Of a DNA stretch of 6,667 bases, positions 4,622 through 6,667 are shown piece by piece. Each line of letters opens with the position of its first letter. Within the stretch, counting starts at the first letter, position 1. The stretch is from Pseudomonadota bacterium (lineage in GTDB: Bacteria; Pseudomonadota; Gammaproteobacteria; Burkholderiales; Burkholderiaceae_C), in assembly GCA_023438115.1 (NCBI GenBank), contig JAEZEB010000337.1, forward strand, positions 1-6,667. Direction: 5' to 3'. The notes under the pieces are model-generated. The model saw only the letters and a list, made by a program, of their open reading frames with translations. It was not told the origin of the DNA and did no database searches. A program made the position numbers and the translations under genes.

Positions 4622-5659
4622 TCAGCCCGCCGCCATCCCCGTGATCTCGAAGCCCGCTTCGTCCCGCGGCGTCAGCCCGCGGCGGCCGAAGCGCGCATGC
4701 TCCTGCAGCAGGCCCGCCACCGCGCCCGATGCGGCGATGCGCCAGCCGCTGGCGGCGGCGAATTCCTCGAGCACGGCCACCGACTGCACCGCCTCGCCCG
4801 GCACCAGCGCATGGCCCTGGTTGCCGTGCACGCCGTCGGTGAGCGACACCAGCGACACCGGGCCGCGGTGCAGCGCCACGGTCACCGGCCGCTCGCGCGG
4901 TGCGGCCTTCACCAGTGCGGTGGCGGCGCGCAGCAGGCGCAGTTCGGGGGGCGTGGTGTGGCTGCCGGCGTCGCCGGCGAAGAGCGCCAGCAGGCGCGTG
5001 CCGTAGGGCAGCACCTGGGTCGCGCCGAAGACGTAGAGCGCGTCGCGCGCGGATTTCTGAGCCTGCTTCACCTGGTCCGCCTCGGCTACGGGCGCGCGGC
5101 CGAAAAGGTCGGCCAGCAGGACGAAGGCGTCGGGGTAGTGCAGGTCGCCCGCGCTGTGCGCCTGCTCCCAGCGCGCGTTGATCTCGCGCAGCATCTGGCC
5201 TTCGTATTGCCGGCCCAGTTGCTCCTTCTGCTGCTCCAGCGCGCTCTCCACCACGTCCGACATCGAGCTGCGGAAGGCTTCCTCCTGCACCTGCCGGCGC
5301 GCCATCACGGCGGTGATGGCTTGGCACAGTTCATCCGGGCGGTAGGGCTTCGTGAGGTAGTCGTCGGCGCCGGCCGTCATGCCTTGCCGCATGTGCTTGC
5401 GGTCGGACATGGCGGTGAGCAGGATGAAGGGCACGGTGGCCAGCTGAGCGTCGGCGCGCAGCTCGGCCAGGACTTCGTAGCCCGTCATGCCGGGCATCAT
5501 GACGTCGCACACGATCACGTCGGGCCGCTCCTCGCGCGCGGCGGCCAGGCCCTGGGGGCCGTCGGCTGCCTCGCGCACCTGGTGCCCGGCCTTCTTCAGC
5601 GCGAAACCGGCGACGAAGCGCTGCGCATCGTCGTCCTCGATCAGCAATACGTTGGGCAT
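4622..5659 (-). CDS. Response regulator with cyclase-like output domain (345 aa)
   Basis: Residues 1-120 form a CheY-type receiver. They show the acidic pocket E8-D9-D10, phospho-acceptor Asp52 in CDVMMPGMTG, Thr82 in LLTA, and Lys104 in TKP, so it should be phosphorylated by a sensor kinase that is not in this window. A charged, Gln-rich helix follows (about 121-168), probably a dimerising coiled coil. The rest (about 175-320) resembles a class III adenylate/guanylate cyclase fold: FVLLADLFGR, LPYGTRLLALFAGD, VTVALHRGPVSLVSL, and ALVPGEAVQSVAVLEEF near GxxVNxAxRLE. Key catalytic positions look altered: the second metal Asp is Thr221, the transition-state Asn is Gln292, and the Arg is Val296. 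Cyclase activity is therefore doubtful and a binding or regulatory output more likely. It is not a DNA-binding regulator by sequence. It lies 38 bases downstream of gdhA, probably in the same transcript, with GGGTGA 9 bases before the ATG inside a hairpin. Confidence 0.85.
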   Translation of the reverse strand: MPNVLLIEDDDAQRFVAGFALKKAGHQVREAADGPQGLAAAREERPDVIVCDVMMPGMTGYEVLAELRADAQLATVPFILLTAMSDRKHMRQGMTAGADDYLTKPYRPDELCQAITAVMARRQVQEEAFRSSMSDVVESALEQQKEQLGRQYEGQMLREINARWEQAHSAGDLHYPDAFVLLADLFGRAPVAEADQVKQAQKSARDALYVFGATQVLPYGTRLLALFAGDAGSHTTPPELRLLRAATALVKAAPRERPVTVALHRGPVSLVSLTDGVHGNQGHALVPGEAVQSVAVLEEFAAASGWRIAASGAVAGLLQEHARFGRRGLTPRDEAGFEITGMAAG

Positions 5660-5669
5660 GGCCGATTGT

Positions 5670-5689
5670 CACCCGGCTGGAGCCGGGTG
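5670..5689 (-). promoter_or_regulatory. Hairpin between gdhA and the response regulator, overlapping its ribosome binding site
   Basis: CACCCGGCT (5670-5678) and AGCCGGGTG (5681-5689) are perfect inverted copies with 2 bases between them, giving at least an 8-pair GC-rich stem. On the minus-strand transcript the 3' arm contains GGGTG, the best available Shine-Dalgarno sequence for the gene starting at 5659. There is no U-tract after it, so it is a poor intrinsic terminator. It could reduce translation of the response regulator relative to GdhA. Confidence 0.5.
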
Positions 5690-5697
5690 CGTCGGCG

Positions 5698-6667
5698 TCA
5701 GATCACGCCCTGGGCCAGCATCGCGTCGGCCACCTTCACGAAGCCGGCGATGTTGGCGCCGTCGACGTAGCTGACCGAACCGTCCTCGCGCTGGCCGTGC
5801 TGCACGCAGGCGGCGTGGATGCCGCGCATGATGCCCAGCAGGCGCGAGTCGACCTCGTCGCGCGGCCAGGACAGGCGCATGGCGTTCTGGCTCATCTCCA
5901 GGCCCGAGGTGGCCACGCCGCCGGCGTTGCTGGCCTTGCCCGGTGCATACAGCACGCGGGCTTCCTCGAACAGCTCCACCGCGGCCAGCGTGCTGGGCAT
6001 GTTGGCGCCTTCCGCCACGCACAGCACGCCGTTCTTGATCAGCGTGCGCGCGTCGGCTTCGTCCAGCTCGTTCTGGGTGGCGCAGGGCAGGGCGACGTCG
6101 ACCTTCACGCCCCAGGGCTTGATGCCCGGCTCGAAGCGGCTCCTGGTGCGCTCGGCATACTCGCTCACGCGGCCGTACAGGTGGTTCTTCACCTCCATCA
6201 GCTCGGCGAGCTTGGCCGGCGTGAAGCCGTCCTCGTCGATCACGGTGCCGCTCGAGTCGGACACGGTGACCACCTTGGCGCCCAGCGCCATGGCCTTCTC
6301 CACCGCGTACTGCGCCACGTTGCCGGAGCCGGAGACGCTCACCCGCAGGCCCTCGAAGGACTTGCCGGCGCGTTCCAGCATCTCCTGCGCGAAGTAGACG
6401 GTGCCGTAGCCCGTTGCCTCGGGGCGGATCAGCGAGCCGCCGAAGGACAGGCCCTTGCCCGTGAACACGCAGTCGGCGCGGTTGGACAGCTTCTTCATCA
6501 TGCCGGCCATGAAGCCGACCTCGCGGCCGCCCACGCCGATGTCGCCCGCGGGCACGTCGGTGTCGGAGCCGATGTGGCGGAACAGCTCGCTGATGAAGGC
6601 CTGGCAGAAGCGCATGACTTCACCCGGGCTCTTGCCCTTGGGGTCGAAGTCGCTGCCGCCCTTGCCG
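5698..6667 (-). CDS. gdhA: NADP-type glutamate dehydrogenase, C-terminal 322 residues (5' end outside window)
   Basis: This enzyme makes L-glutamate from 2-oxoglutarate and ammonium, normally with NADPH, as a cytoplasmic hexamer. The window begins at the active-site signature KGGSDFDPKGKS; its first Lys (6661-6663) is the catalytic lysine. Then follow DTDVPAGDIGVGGREVGFM, FTGKGLSFGGSLIRPEATGYG, the NAD(P) Rossmann motif SGSGNVAQYA, and DSSGT. Further on are LPCATQNELD, AEGANMP, APGKASNAGGVATSGLEMSQN, and the C-terminus ANIAGFVKVADAMLAQGVI, all nearly identical to what I recall of the E. coli enzyme (447 residues). About 125 N-terminal residues lie beyond the window. The enterobacterial-type family is generally NADP-specific, so cofactor preference is inferred from similarity. 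An internal ATG at 6615 is not the start, since the conserved signature precedes it. The response regulator gene follows 38 bases downstream on the same strand. Confidence 0.97.
   Translation of the reverse strand, partial: GKGGSDFDPKGKSPGEVMRFCQAFISELFRHIGSDTDVPAGDIGVGGREVGFMAGMMKKLSNRADCVFTGKGLSFGGSLIRPEATGYGTVYFAQEMLERAGKSFEGLRVSVSGSGNVAQYAVEKAMALGAKVVTVSDSSGTVIDEDGFTPAKLAELMEVKNHLYGRVSEYAERTRSRFEPGIKPWGVKVDVALPCATQNELDEADARTLIKNGVLCVAEGANMPSTLAAVELFEEARVLYAPGKASNAGGVATSGLEMSQNAMRLSWPRDEVDSRLLGIMRGIHAACVQHGQREDGSVSYVDGANIAGFVKVADAMLAQGVI

Noticed and set aside
4464..5327. A 287-codon minus-strand frame inside the response regulator region.
   Set aside because: It is Arg/Ala/Gly-rich, out of frame with the receiver protein, and lacks any motif. 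The receiver motifs fix the real frame.
4616..5770. A 384-codon plus-strand frame opposite the response regulator.
   Set aside because: It is the antisense shadow of the regulator, with composition bias and no ribosome binding site.
1..6667. tRNA, rRNA, CRISPR, insertion sequence, toxin-antitoxin or defence genes.
   Set aside because: I found no direct-repeat array, transposase motif, tRNA-like cloverleaf or recognisable defence domain on either strand.

Overview
The window is GC-rich (third codon positions almost all G/C in the real genes). Its gene content suggests a betaproteobacterium of the order Burkholderiales, probably a Comamonadaceae-type genome such as Ramlibacter or Variovorax. 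That placement is inferred from protein style: a GdhA very close to the enterobacterial hexameric enzyme, a DUF2164 protein, and a short MreB-like protein. It does not come from a database search. No rRNA, tRNA, CRISPR array, insertion sequence or phage gene is visible, and the region reads as ordinary chromosome.

Layout: (1) 12-1475, minus strand: a complete UDP-glucose 6-dehydrogenase with a strong ribosome binding site. (2) 1476-1777: a divergent intergenic region with a CGTAGG-N6-CCTACG inverted repeat and a plausible sigma-70 promoter reading rightward. (3) 1778-4608, plus strand: a run of small genes. These are a 65-residue helical protein followed by a terminator-like hairpin, a CxxC zinc-ribbon protein with two membrane segments, a four-helix membrane protein, a 72-residue protein resembling DUF7661, a DUF2164 protein, a GNAT acetyltransferase that starts on a GTG overlapping the DUF2164 stop (GTGA), and a 147-residue protein resembling only the first part of MreB. 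(4) 4622-5659, minus strand: a response regulator whose output half looks like a degenerate class III nucleotide cyclase domain, converging on the MreB-like gene with 13 bases between the stop codons. (5) 5698 to the window end, minus strand: the C-terminal 322 residues of NADP-type glutamate dehydrogenase, 38 bases upstream of the response regulator.

Ugd supplies UDP-glucuronate for surface polysaccharide, and GdhA assimilates ammonium into glutamate. The genes between them are small and mostly of unknown role. The most unusual items are two proteins that appear to keep a fold but lose its nucleotide chemistry: the MreB-like fragment and the cyclase-like output domain. A hairpin may also hide the ribosome binding site of the response regulator. 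I did not see a clear novel multi-gene defence or mobile system here.
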